64,000 bases of DNA from Methanobacterium_D oryzae (GTDB taxonomy: Archaea; Methanobacteriota; Methanobacteria; Methanobacteriales; Methanobacteriaceae), in assembly GCF_050433505.1 (NCBI RefSeq), contig NZ_JBNPXC010000001.1, forward strand, positions 1,273,085 through 1,337,084. The letters are read 5' to 3'. The translations under genes and the position numbers were made by a program. The notes below the pieces were generated by a model. It saw only the letters and a program-made list of their open reading frames with translations. It had not been told where the DNA came from and did no database searches. Shown one piece after another: positions 17,350 through 25,158 of this stretch (its first letter is position 1; each line of letters starts with the position of its first letter).

Positions 17350-19056
17350 ATGATAGAAGTGGAAAACTTATCAAAATCTTACGAAATGCAAAACGGTGAA
17401 CAAATACAGGCATTAAAGAATATTAATCTTAATGTTAAAGAGGGAGAAATTGTTGGAATAATTGGAATGAGCGGATCTGGAAAAAGTACGCTTTTAAGAA
17501 TTCTTAGGGGCGTCGAATCATTTGATAGTGGTCAAATTAACTTAGATGATATAAAAGTGTCAGTAGATTCAACACCTTACTATTTTTCTAAGCTTAAAAA
17601 AGCTACAGCAATTCATCTTCAAAGATCATTTGGTTTATGGGGTGAAACTGCATTAAGAAATGTTGTTAGAAAATTAAGCGGAATAAAATATGGTGATGAA
17701 TCACTGCAAGACTCTGCTGATGCTGATGCTGAATTCGGCCAACAAGCAGAAGAAATACTTAAAATTGTAGGTCTTGGACATAAAGTTAATCATTATGCGC
17801 CTGTTTTAAGTGGTGGTGAAAAACAAAGGCTAATAATGGCAAGGCAACTCGCAAAACAGCCTAAAGTTCTATTACTTGACGAACCTGCAACTATGAGCTG
17901 TCCTAAAACTAAACAAGAAATATTGGAAGCTATTAAAAACATAAACAAAGAAATGGGTGTCACAGTTATTTTAGTTTCACATTTACCAGAAGTTCATGAA
18001 TATCTTGTAGATCGATTGATTCTTATGGAAAAAGGGGAAATAATTGATGAAGGCACTCCTAAAGATATAATTAAAAAATTCAAAAAAGATATGGAAGCAC
18101 CTGAATCTATGATGGATCAATCATCTATAGGAGATTCTATAATCAAAGTAGAAAATCTATATAAAAGATTTTTCCTCCTTAAGGGTGGAAATACGCTGCA
18201 AATTGAAGATATTAATTTTGATATTAAAAAAGGAGAAATAATATCATTAATAGGTCCAAGTGGGGCAGGAAAAACAGTTTTACTTCGTATGATTGCAGGT
18301 CTTGATGTCCCTGATTCTGGAAATGTTAATTTTAAATTAAATGATAACTGGGTTAATATGCAAGATCTTGGACTTGAAAGAATGAATGTAAGACGTAAAA
18401 TGGGATTCATGCATCAAGAATTTTCACTTACTCACCATGCAACTATAAAGGATCAAATTGCTTCACGACTTGGGGTAAAAAACGAAAATGTCATTGCTAA
18501 GGCCAAAAAGAGAGCTAGAGAACTTGAAATAAGTGATCAAATATTAGACGTTCTTTACCAACTTACCGATCTTCCAGAATATGAGGCAAAGACACGGCTG
18601 GAAAAAATAGGTCTTTCACCTGACATTTTAGATGATTTATTCCCAAGTTTCCCAGATACAGAAGTTAAAAAATATGCTGAACCAATTTTTAAAGCTTTAG
18701 ATTTACCTATGGAAATATTAGATAGAAAATCCTATGAACTATCTGGTGGTCAAAAAGTAAGAGCTACAATGGCTTTAGTGCTTACATCCAATCCAGAGGT
18801 GTTAATATTAGATGAACCATTTGGAGATCTTGACCCTATTACTTTGAGAATGGTCTCAAATTCGCTTAAAAAGATAAATAAGGAATTTGGTACTACAATT
18901 ATAATGGTAAGCCACCATATAGATTTTATAAGAGAAGTTACAACAAGAGCTTTAATGATTGATAATGGAAAAATTACTGGTGATGGTATTCCTCAAAAAC
19001 TATGTGATCAGTTCTTGGAAAATTGTAAAGCTGATTATTTAATGCAAAAAAATTAA
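17350..19056 (+). CDS. atwA: Two-domain ABC ATPase, AtwA-like (methyl-CoM reductase component A2)
   Basis: A soluble protein of 568 aa with two ABC ATPase domains and no membrane part. Domain 1 has Walker A GMSGSGKST (39-47), signature LSGGEKQR and Walker B LLLDEPA; domain 2 has GPSGAGKTV, LSGGQKVR and LILDEPF. In domain 1 the usual D-loop SALD is replaced by TMSCPKTKQE, a feature I associate with component A2, the ATP-dependent factor for reductive activation of methyl-coenzyme M reductase. An insertion of about 100 residues precedes the second signature. ATG follows GGTGATGC. A generic ABC ATPase remains possible. Confidence 0.72.
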   Translation: MIEVENLSKSYEMQNGEQIQALKNINLNVKEGEIVGIIGMSGSGKSTLLRILRGVESFDSGQINLDDIKVSVDSTPYYFSKLKKATAIHLQRSFGLWGETALRNVVRKLSGIKYGDESLQDSADADAEFGQQAEEILKIVGLGHKVNHYAPVLSGGEKQRLIMARQLAKQPKVLLLDEPATMSCPKTKQEILEAIKNINKEMGVTVILVSHLPEVHEYLVDRLILMEKGEIIDEGTPKDIIKKFKKDMEAPESMMDQSSIGDSIIKVENLYKRFFLLKGGNTLQIEDINFDIKKGEIISLIGPSGAGKTVLLRMIAGLDVPDSGNVNFKLNDNWVNMQDLGLERMNVRRKMGFMHQEFSLTHHATIKDQIASRLGVKNENVIAKAKKRARELEISDQILDVLYQLTDLPEYEAKTRLEKIGLSPDILDDLFPSFPDTEVKKYAEPIFKALDLPMEILDRKSYELSGGQKVRATMALVLTSNPEVLILDEPFGDLDPITLRMVSNSLKKINKEFGTTIIMVSHHIDFIREVTTRALMIDNGKITGDGIPQKLCDQFLENCKADYLMQKN

Positions 19057-19129
19057 ATCATTTAATTTAGATATATAATGATAAGAAAAATTGAAAATAA
19101 TTAAATAATTAAAAAATAAAGGTGATTAA

Positions 19130-19681
19130 ATGAGTTTTGAGGAAATAGGTATTGATAATGCATATAGGGTATTAGCTCCACGTCCTACTATCATTGTAAC
19201 AAGTATAAACAAAAAAGGGGAAGTAAACGCGGCTCCTTTCTCATTTACAATGCCAGTTTCAATGAATCCTCCACTTATTGCCTTTGCATCAGTAAAAACT
19301 CATGATACTTATAAGAATATAATTGAAACAGAGGAATTTGTTATAAATATTCCCAATGAGGATATCTTAAAGGAATTATGGATAACTGGAGAAAAATTTC
19401 CTTATGGAGTAAATGAGATAGAAAAAGCGAGTCTTACTCAAATAGATTCTAAAAAAGTCCAGCCCCCTAAGATTGAAGAATGTATTGCAGCTATAGAATG
19501 TAAAGTACATTGGATTAAAGGTGCTGGAGATCATGATGTTATTGTTGGAGAAGTTCTACAAGTAAGTGTTCAAGAAGATTCCCTAAAGGATGGTCTTTTA
19601 GATGTTGAAAAAATTAGGCCGGTTTTGCATTTAGGTGGGGTAAATTTTGTGGTTGGGGATCACCTTAGAAAGGTGGAATAG
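19130..19681 (+). CDS. Flavin reductase-like FMN-binding split-barrel protein
   Basis: The 183-aa protein has the flavin reductase domain pattern: RPTIIVTSINKKGEVNAAP followed by SFTMPVSMNPPLIAFASV, FVINIP, and a C-terminal PVLHLGG strand. Archaeal relatives bind FMN and pass electrons from NAD(P)H or F420H2-linked donors, or act in flavin supply. ATG follows AAAGGTGATTAA. It is 11 bp ahead of the universal stress protein gene and probably in one transcript; the position in a block of oxygen-defence genes suggests a redox role. Confidence 0.88.
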   Translation: MSFEEIGIDNAYRVLAPRPTIIVTSINKKGEVNAAPFSFTMPVSMNPPLIAFASVKTHDTYKNIIETEEFVINIPNEDILKELWITGEKFPYGVNEIEKASLTQIDSKKVQPPKIEECIAAIECKVHWIKGAGDHDVIVGEVLQVSVQEDSLKDGLLDVEKIRPVLHLGGVNFVVGDHLRKVE

Positions 19682-19692
19682 GAGAAGATTAA

Positions 19693-20088
19693 ATGTTTGA
19701 GACAATATTAGTTCCTACAGATGGTTCTGAATATGCAGAAAGAGCTGAAGATATTGCAATTTCTATGGCTAGCAAATATAATTCAAGGATTGTAGGAGTA
19801 TATATACTTGATGAAAAGCTTATTTACCCATATGATGTTCTTGAAGATGAGGGAAAAACCATATTAAAGAATTTAAACCAAAAGGCAAAAAAAGAGAATG
19901 TAGTTGTAGATGAAATCCTCGTATTTGGGGATCCACGTAAAGATTTGACTACTATCTCTAAAAGAATGAATGCAGATATCATTGTCATTGGAACTCATGG
20001 CAAAAAAGGTTTTGAAAAACTTTTACTTGGTAGTGTGGCTGAAAATATTCTTAAATCTGTTGATATCCCTGTGTTACTAGTTAAATAA
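19693..20088 (+). CDS. Universal stress protein (UspA family)
   Basis: A single UspA domain of 131 aa. It opens with ILVPTDGSEYAERAEDIA and ends with the nucleotide-binding motif GTHGKKGFEKLLLGSVA and the strand VDIPVLLVK, matching the ATP-binding subgroup (Gly-2x-Gly-9x-Gly-Ser). These dimeric proteins respond to starvation and oxidative stress. ATG is preceded by GGAGAAGATTAA. It is the last gene of the short run starting with the flavin reductase gene, followed by a T-rich stretch that may end the transcript. Confidence 0.95.
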   Translation: MFETILVPTDGSEYAERAEDIAISMASKYNSRIVGVYILDEKLIYPYDVLEDEGKTILKNLNQKAKKENVVVDEILVFGDPRKDLTTISKRMNADIIVIGTHGKKGFEKLLLGSVAENILKSVDIPVLLVK

Positions 20089-20148
20089 TCATTTATTTTC
20101 TTATTTTTATTTATTAAAATTTCGAAACTGGAAACTATTTATATCATC

Positions 20149-20169
20149 ATATATCAAATATAGATATAT
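20149..20169 (+). promoter_or_regulatory. Palindromic operator-like site upstream of the small membrane protein
   Basis: ATATATC (20149-20155) and GATATAT (20163-20169) form a perfect 7-bp inverted repeat with a 7-nt spacer, just downstream of a TATA-like CTATTTATAT (about 20135-20144). This layout, a palindrome between the TATA box and the start, suits a repressor site. No regulator can be named. Confidence 0.4.
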
Positions 20170-20200
20170 CAAAAAATGACATATAGTGGAGATGGAATTT

Positions 20201-20386
20201 ATGAACCGTATATTGACAGGAATTAAGGCTTATCTATCAGATTGGAAAAACTGGCTAGTTCATAGTATAGTTGGAGTTATATTACTTTTATTCCTATTAT
20301 TTGCTCCATTATCACCTTATATTCGTCTTGCAGTATTGGGAGTAGTTGTGGTTTTCAACGTGTTTAGAATGAAATATTTTAGTTAA
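20201..20386 (+). CDS. Small membrane protein, 61 aa
   Basis: Two hydrophobic segments (WLVHSIVGVILLLFLLFA and YIRLAVLGVVVVFNVFRM) separated by a short Pro-containing turn, with an amphipathic Trp/Lys start. The frame can open earlier at a GTG (20186), but the ATG at 20201 sits about nine bases after GGAG and fits the protein better. No family is recognised. It sits behind an operator-like palindrome and ahead of the pyrimidine-dimer glycosylase gene. Confidence 0.7.
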   Translation: MNRILTGIKAYLSDWKNWLVHSIVGVILLLFLLFAPLSPYIRLAVLGVVVVFNVFRMKYFS

Positions 20387-20401
20387 AATATTGTTGAATA
20401 C

Positions 20402-20455
20402 ATGAGATTGTGGATTCTGCAAAAAATCTTAGAGTTTTGCGACACATAATCTCAT
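20402..20455 (+). promoter_or_regulatory. Long two-part inverted repeat ahead of the DNA glycosylase gene
   Basis: Outer arms ATGAGATTGTG (20402-20412) and CACATAATCTCAT (20443-20455) pair with a small bulge; inner arms GCAAAA (20419-20424) and TTTTGC (20435-20440) pair perfectly. As RNA it would form a stem-loop six bases before the ribosome binding site of the next gene; as DNA it could be an operator. Confidence 0.5.
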
Positions 20456-20471
20456 AATTAAGGTGAAAGCT

Positions 20472-20903
20472 ATGAGATTATGGAGTCTTCATCCAAAGTA
20501 TCTTGATGTTAAGGGATTCGTTGCACTTTGGAGAGAAGGAATAATGGCTCGAAATGCAATTTTAGGGATCAAAAAAGGTTATATGAATCACCCTCAGCTT
20601 GAGAGATTCAAAATACAGGATGATCCTCTACTTTCAATTGATACTTATTTGTTCAATGTTTATGAAGAATCAAAACGACGAAACTATAATTTTGATCGGG
20701 AAAAAATCGGTTTTGAGTTTACAGAGTCTAAAATAGATGTAACTAGTGGCCAAATGATGTATGAACTTAAACATCTTAAAAGAAAGCTCAAAATAAGAGA
20801 TTTTGAAAGATATAAAGAGTTAAAACAAATTAAATTCCCTGATCCAAACCCTATTTTTAAAATTAAAGAAGGAGAAATAGAACCTTGGGAAAGGCCCTAC
20901 TAA
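20472..20903 (+). CDS. Pyrimidine dimer DNA glycosylase family protein
   Basis: Matches the Pyr_excise family related to T4 endonuclease V, which cuts the glycosyl bond of UV-induced pyrimidine dimers. The family hallmark is the start MRLWSLHPKYLDVKGFVALW followed by REGIMARNAI and a His-rich turn GYMNHPQL. The ATG at 20472 is preceded by AGGTGA; a GTG at 20463 would lie on that site. At 143 aa the length is normal. It sits in the oxygen- and stress-defence block, consistent with DNA repair under damage. Confidence 0.87.
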   Translation: MRLWSLHPKYLDVKGFVALWREGIMARNAILGIKKGYMNHPQLERFKIQDDPLLSIDTYLFNVYEESKRRNYNFDREKIGFEFTESKIDVTSGQMMYELKHLKRKLKIRDFERYKELKQIKFPDPNPIFKIKEGEIEPWERPY

Positions 20904-21050
20904 TTTTAAGCAATAATTTTATGATAAAGGTTTTGACTTCATTTTTGCATATTATTTAGATTCTTATATAATATTAATTCTATAAAATTTATTAATATTG
21001 AAAAATAAATTATAGTAATATATTTAAATGCTTTAATGAGGTGAATTCAT

Positions 21051-21218
21051 ATGGCTAAAAAATACTTTTGTGGTGTTTGTGGATATATTTATGACCCTGT
21101 AAATGGAGAACCAAGAAAAAACGTATCTCCAGGTACTGCATTTGAGGATCTAGATCCTTACTTTCGATGTCCGAGCTGTGGGGCTGGTAAAATCAGGTTC
21201 CGAGAAAAAGATAGCTAA
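21051..21218 (+). CDS. Rubredoxin 1, 55 aa
   Basis: Small iron protein with one Fe held by four Cys: CGVCGYIYDP (residues 7-10) and CPSCGAGK (residues 40-43). ATG follows GAGGTGAATTCAT. It differs from classical rubredoxin in that the usual DDW before the second Cys pair is replaced by DPYFR, and it ends with a basic tail. It is the first of three tandem rubredoxin genes leading into fprA, whose product can be reduced by rubredoxin. Confidence 0.93.
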   Translation: MAKKYFCGVCGYIYDPVNGEPRKNVSPGTAFEDLDPYFRCPSCGAGKIRFREKDS

Positions 21219-21324
21219 TATAGCAAATAATTAAATATTAAAAAAATTAATATAAAGAATAAGGGAGAATTAAGTCTTCCTATTTTTAAGCTATATTAAA
21301 AAATGATATTTCGAGGTTTAAAAC

Positions 21325-21486
21325 ATGGAAAATTACAAATGTAGTGTTTGTGGATATATTTATGACCCTGAAAATGGAGAACCAAGAAAAAAAACAGAAC
21401 CTGGTACTTCTTTTGAGGAATTGCCTGATCTCTGGCGATGCCCCGTGTGTGGTGCAGGTAAAATCAAATTTGACAAAATCAAATAA
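21325..21486 (+). CDS. Rubredoxin 2, 53 aa
   Basis: Second rubredoxin in the row, with CSVCGYIYDP (Cys6, Cys9) and CPVCGAGK (Cys39, Cys42). It shares NGEPRKK with rubredoxin 1 and has LPDLWRCP before the second Cys pair, so the two look like recent duplicates. The ATG has a CGAGGTTTAAAAC leader and a 106-bp AT-rich spacer from rubredoxin 1. Probable electron carrier to FprA or the peroxide-reducing proteins nearby. Confidence 0.93.
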   Translation: MENYKCSVCGYIYDPENGEPRKKTEPGTSFEELPDLWRCPVCGAGKIKFDKIK

Positions 21487-21528
21487 ATATTAATTTTTAA
21501 AATCTAATAATATATGAGAGGTTTGAAA

Positions 21529-21690
21529 ATGCAAAAATACAGATGTATAGCATGTGGATATATATACGATCCAGAAGAAGGAGATCCTTTATCTGGAATA
21601 GAACCCGGAACATCATTTGAAGATTTACCCGACGACTGGCTCTGTCCAATGTGTGGAGTCGGAAAAGATATGTTCGAACCTGTGGATTAA
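21529..21690 (+). CDS. Rubredoxin 3, 53 aa
   Basis: The most classical of the three: CIACGYIYDPEEGDP (Cys6, Cys9) and the canonical LPDDWLCPMCGVGK (Cys39, Cys42). It stops at 21688-21690, two bases before the fprA ATG, so the pair is surely translated from one mRNA. This makes it the best candidate for a direct electron partner of FprA, while the other two have diverged around the second Cys pair. Confidence 0.95.
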   Translation: MQKYRCIACGYIYDPEEGDPLSGIEPGTSFEDLPDDWLCPMCGVGKDMFEPVD

Positions 21691-21692
21691 AA

Positions 21693-22874
21693 ATGAAACA
21701 CAGAACAATTAAATCTAATATTTTTTTTACTGGAGTTATAGACTGGGATAGAAAATTATTCGATGAACTCATTCCACTTCCCGAAGGAACAAGTTATAAT
21801 TCATATATTGTACAGGGGAGCGAAAAAACAGCATTAATAGATACTGCCGATCCAAGCAAAAAAAAGGAATTTTTAAAAAATATCTCCAAAATAGACACTA
21901 AGATCGATTACATTATTTCTCACCATGCAGAACAGGATCACTCTGGGTTGATACCAGAAGTACTAAATCTATATCCTGATGCAAAAGTTATTTCAAGCAC
22001 ACAATGCAAAGAAATGCTAAAAGAACTTCTTTTAATAGATGATAGTCAATTTAAGGCAGTTGAAGATGGAGAAGCAATCTCACTCGGCGATAAAAACCTT
22101 AAATTCATTTATACTCCTTGGGTGCACTGGCCTGAAACTATGGTCACATACCTTGAAGAGGATAAAATTTTATTTTCATGTGATTTCTTTGGATCACATC
22201 TTGCAACAAGCGATCTCTTTGTAACGGATGAGCCATTGGTTTACAGGGCTGCAAAAAGATATTATGCAGAGATTATGATGCCGTTCCGACCATTCATACA
22301 AAAAGACATTGAAAAATTACAACCACTTGAAATTAAACTCATTGCACCAAGTCACGGTCCAATCTATGAAAATCCTGATTTTATTATTGAAGCTTATAAA
22401 GATTGGATATCTGATGAAACTAAAAATGAGGTCATAGTTCCTTATGTATCAATGCATGGTAGTACCAAGGAACTTGCAGACTATCTTGTAGATACTTTAA
22501 TTGATGGAGGTTTAACTGTTAAACCGTTTAATTTAACAACTGCAGATATAGGTGACTTAGCTTTAGCGCTTGTAGATGCCTCTACTGTAGTTATTGCCAC
22601 ACCAACGGTTTTAACTGGCCCACATCCAAGTGCAGTTTATGCCGCATATCTTGTAAATGCATTAAGGCCTAAACTTAAGTTTGCATCAATTATTGGTTCT
22701 TATGGATGGGGTGGAAGAACAGTTGATTTACTTAAGGGATTTTTAACTAATTTAAAAGCTGAAATCATAGAGCCCGTTATTGTAAAAGGATTTCCAAAGG
22801 AAGAAGACTTTAAAAACATAGAAAAATTAGCTGAAGAGATTGTAAGGAAACATAAAGAACAAAATTTGATTTAA
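21693..22874 (+). CDS. fprA: F420H2 oxidase / flavodiiron protein FprA
   Basis: Reduces O2 to water using F420H2 or rubredoxin, protecting methanogens from oxygen. The beta-lactamase-like domain has the diiron ligands HAEQDH (His78, Glu80, Asp82, His83), WVHWPE, SCDFFGSH and SHGP; from about residue 250 a flavodoxin domain follows with the FMN loop SMHGSTKELAD. The correct start is ATG at 21693 (393 aa), two bases after rubredoxin 3; the frame could be extended upstream only by overlapping that gene. All diiron ligands are present. Confidence 0.97.
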   Translation: MKHRTIKSNIFFTGVIDWDRKLFDELIPLPEGTSYNSYIVQGSEKTALIDTADPSKKKEFLKNISKIDTKIDYIISHHAEQDHSGLIPEVLNLYPDAKVISSTQCKEMLKELLLIDDSQFKAVEDGEAISLGDKNLKFIYTPWVHWPETMVTYLEEDKILFSCDFFGSHLATSDLFVTDEPLVYRAAKRYYAEIMMPFRPFIQKDIEKLQPLEIKLIAPSHGPIYENPDFIIEAYKDWISDETKNEVIVPYVSMHGSTKELADYLVDTLIDGGLTVKPFNLTTADIGDLALALVDASTVVIATPTVLTGPHPSAVYAAYLVNALRPKLKFASIIGSYGWGGRTVDLLKGFLTNLKAEIIEPVIVKGFPKEEDFKNIEKLAEEIVRKHKEQNLI

Positions 22875-22891
22875 TTATTTGGAGGAGTTAA

Positions 22892-23404
22892 ATGATTAAA
22901 GAAAATGTTTTAAAAGCTTTAAATTCTCAATTAAATGCAGAACTTTATTCTGCATATCTTTATCTTGCAATGGAAGCATATTTTGAGTCTATAGAATTAA
23001 GTGGATTTGCAAATTGGATGAGGGCACAGGCACAAGAAGAATTAGTGCATGCAATGAAATTTTATGATTATATTGTCCAAAGAGGAGAAAGAGTGGATTT
23101 ATCCTCTATAGATGAACCTCAAAAAGAATGGGATTCTCCTTTAGCAGTTTTTGAACATGTTTATGAACACGAAAAAAAAGTTACAGGATTAATAAATGAT
23201 TTAGTTAACCTTTCAACTTCTGAAAGCGATCATGCTACCACTAATTTCTTACAGTGGTATGTAGCAGAACAGGTTGAAGAAGAAGAATCTGCTAATGGAG
23301 TGCTTCAAAGGGTAAAACTTACAGCTGATTCTCCTGGAGGATTATTTATGCTTGATACAGAACTTGGTCAAAGAGTTTTTACACCACCAGCAACTGAAAA
23401 ATAA
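22892..23404 (+). CDS. Ferritin
   Basis: Iron-storage four-helix protein of 170 aa. Ferroxidase-centre residues are visible as Glu17 (NAELYSA), Glu50 and His53 (AQEELVHAMKF), and Glu/Gln in the third and fourth helices (YEHEKKV, WYVAEQVEEEE). It resembles bacterial non-haem FtnA-type ferritins. ATG follows GGAGGAGTTAA, 17 bp after fprA, so the two are co-transcribed. In this context it removes free iron that would feed Fenton chemistry. Confidence 0.96.
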   Translation: MIKENVLKALNSQLNAELYSAYLYLAMEAYFESIELSGFANWMRAQAQEELVHAMKFYDYIVQRGERVDLSSIDEPQKEWDSPLAVFEHVYEHEKKVTGLINDLVNLSTSESDHATTNFLQWYVAEQVEEEESANGVLQRVKLTADSPGGLFMLDTELGQRVFTPPATEK

Positions 23405-23680
23405 ACTCTTTCTATTTATTTATAATAATTCTTATTTTAATTTAGATTAAATTCATTTTTTATCTTTATTCACAAATTTAAATCTTTATTGTATGTTTAT
23501 AATTAAAAATAGTTATTTATAGACTTATAAACCTTTTTTTTAGGGAATTTTTGATTAGATATTGTTAAAAAATTGTTATTTAGATGAAATTCTAGTTTAT
23601 TAGGTATATAGAGCGAAATCATTATTTATTATGAATAATAAAATAATAATGTTGAATATGGTTTTAAATGAGGGTCTGAT
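23405..23680. other. Intergenic region before the peroxiredoxin gene
   Basis: AT-rich, 276 bp. T-rich stretches after ferritin may end its transcript. An imperfect A/T-only inverted repeat near 23620-23650 lies just upstream of the peroxiredoxin ribosome binding site. No coding frame is supported. Confidence 0.45.
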
Positions 23681-24433
23681 ATGGGAAGTAAAGTGAAGAT
23701 ATACGAAGTAAGAAAAACTAAAAAGAAGGTTGAAGGAGGGGGAAAAGGAGGAATGCCCCTTATTGGAGATAAATTCCCTAAACTTAAGAATGTAAAAACA
23801 ACTCAGGGGATAATGAGTCTTCCAAAAGCATTTAAAGGAAAATGGTTTGTATTATTTAGTCATCCGGCTGATTTTACACCAGTATGTACAACTGAATTTA
23901 TTGAATTTCAAAGAAATTACATAAAATTTAAAGTCTTAAACACTGAATTAATTGGTCTAAGTGTTGATCAGGTTTTCTCTCACTTAAAATGGATAGAATG
24001 GATAAAAGAAAACTTAAATATTAGAATTGAGTTTCCAATAATTGCAGATACAGGAGAAATTGCTGATTGTTTAGGTCTAATACATCCATCAAAGGGAATG
24101 AACACTGTTAGAGCGGTTTTTATAGTTGATCCTGAAGGAACGATAAGGGCAATAATGTACTATCCACAAGAACTTGGAAGAAACATAGATGAAATATTAA
24201 GGGCAGTAGAAGGACTTAGAATATCGGAAGATGAAGGAGTGGCAATGCCTGCAAACTGGCCGCAGAACAGACTTCTCGGAAGCAATGTAATTATTCCTCC
24301 AGCACAAAGTAAAGAAGAGATGTTAGAAAGGGTTCAAAAGGTTGGAGAAGGGGAATATTTATGTATGGATTGGTGGTTATGCCACAAACCATGGTATAAG
24401 AAATACAAAACTTCAAGATGGAGAGAAATATAA
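23681..24433 (+). CDS. Peroxiredoxin (archaeal 1-Cys/Prx6-type with C-terminal Cys pair)
   Basis: Reduces peroxides. The peroxidatic Cys69 lies in ADFTPVCTTEF, with FPIIAD and GMNTVRAVFIVDP further on, and two more Cys near the end (Cys228, Cys234 in CMDWWLC), the arrangement of the archaeal Prx6-like group. The frame from the ATG at 23681 (behind GAGGG) has a 24-residue Lys/Gly-rich N-terminal extension before MPLIGDKFP, which is where such proteins usually begin; the Met at 23753 follows GGAGGA too closely for a good site, so the longer form is favoured. It is monocistronic and followed by superoxide dismutase. Confidence 0.92.
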   Translation: MGSKVKIYEVRKTKKKVEGGGKGGMPLIGDKFPKLKNVKTTQGIMSLPKAFKGKWFVLFSHPADFTPVCTTEFIEFQRNYIKFKVLNTELIGLSVDQVFSHLKWIEWIKENLNIRIEFPIIADTGEIADCLGLIHPSKGMNTVRAVFIVDPEGTIRAIMYYPQELGRNIDEILRAVEGLRISEDEGVAMPANWPQNRLLGSNVIIPPAQSKEEMLERVQKVGEGEYLCMDWWLCHKPWYKKYKTSRWREI

Positions 24434-24483
24434 TAAAATATTTAAATTGCATTAAATTAATTTAGTATATGGAGGTATTTTAT

Positions 24484-25098
24484 ATGAACGGTAAATTATA
24501 TGAACTACCAGAACTTCCTTACGCATACAATGCATTAGAACCATATATTTCAGAACAACAACTGACAATACATCATGATAAGCACCATCAAGCTTACGTA
24601 GATGCTACAAATGCTATTATAAAACTTTTCGATGAATCAAGAGAAAAGGGAACAGATTTTGATATTAAAGCTAAAGCAAAAGAATTATCATTCAACGTAG
24701 GAGGACATCAATTACACAAGTTATTCTGGGAAAACATGGGTCCTGCAGATGAAAATGGTGGAGAACCCACAGGAAAAATTGCAGAATACATAAAAAAAGA
24801 TTTTGGAAGTTTTGAAAGGTTTAAAAAAGAATTTTCTCAAACAGCTATAAGCGCAGAAGGTTCTGGCTGGGCAGTATTAACCCTATGCAAAAATACTGAT
24901 AGAATATTCATTTTGCAGTATGAAAAGCACAACGTTAATGTTGCTCCCAAATGGACTCCACTTATGGTACTAGATGTTTGGGAACATGCTTACTACCTTG
25001 ACTACAAAAATGTCAGACCCGACTTCGTTGAAGCCTTTTGGAACATAGTAAACTGGGATGAGGTAAATAAAAGAGTAGAAACATGGTTAAAAAAATAA
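24484..25098 (+). CDS. sod: Superoxide dismutase (Fe/Mn family)
   Basis: Converts superoxide to peroxide and O2. The Fe/Mn SOD hallmarks are HHDKHHQAYVDA, NVGGHQLHKLFWENM and the metal-binding LDVWEHAYYLDYKN. GSGWAVL and the Gln/His positions resemble the Fe-type archaeal enzyme. The start is ATG at 24484 (204 aa), 9 bases after GGAGG; an upstream ATG at 24469 would swallow that site. It follows peroxiredoxin and ends in a strong hairpin terminator. Confidence 0.96.
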   Translation: MNGKLYELPELPYAYNALEPYISEQQLTIHHDKHHQAYVDATNAIIKLFDESREKGTDFDIKAKAKELSFNVGGHQLHKLFWENMGPADENGGEPTGKIAEYIKKDFGSFERFKKEFSQTAISAEGSGWAVLTLCKNTDRIFILQYEKHNVNVAPKWTPLMVLDVWEHAYYLDYKNVRPDFVEAFWNIVNWDEVNKRVETWLKK

Positions 25099-25125
25099 AA
25101 CCTTTAACCATTTTATTTTAATTTT
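25083..25125 (+). terminator. Hairpin terminator after superoxide dismutase
   Basis: ATGGTTAAA (25083-25091) pairs perfectly with TTTAACCAT (25103-25111), overlapping the last codons and stop, then runs into TTTTATTTTAATTTT. The 9-bp stem and T-tract make it a good transcript end. Confidence 0.65.
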
Positions 25126-25158
25126 AAAATTATTACTTATTTTTTAGGAGAATTGAAT

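Noticed and set aside
21651..21692. Upstream extension of FprA
   Set aside because: It overlaps rubredoxin 3, and the ATG at 21693 gives the normal family start and length.
23620..23650. A/T-only inverted repeat upstream of peroxiredoxin
   Set aside because: It is imperfect and contains only A and T, so chance formation is likely; not promoted to an operator.
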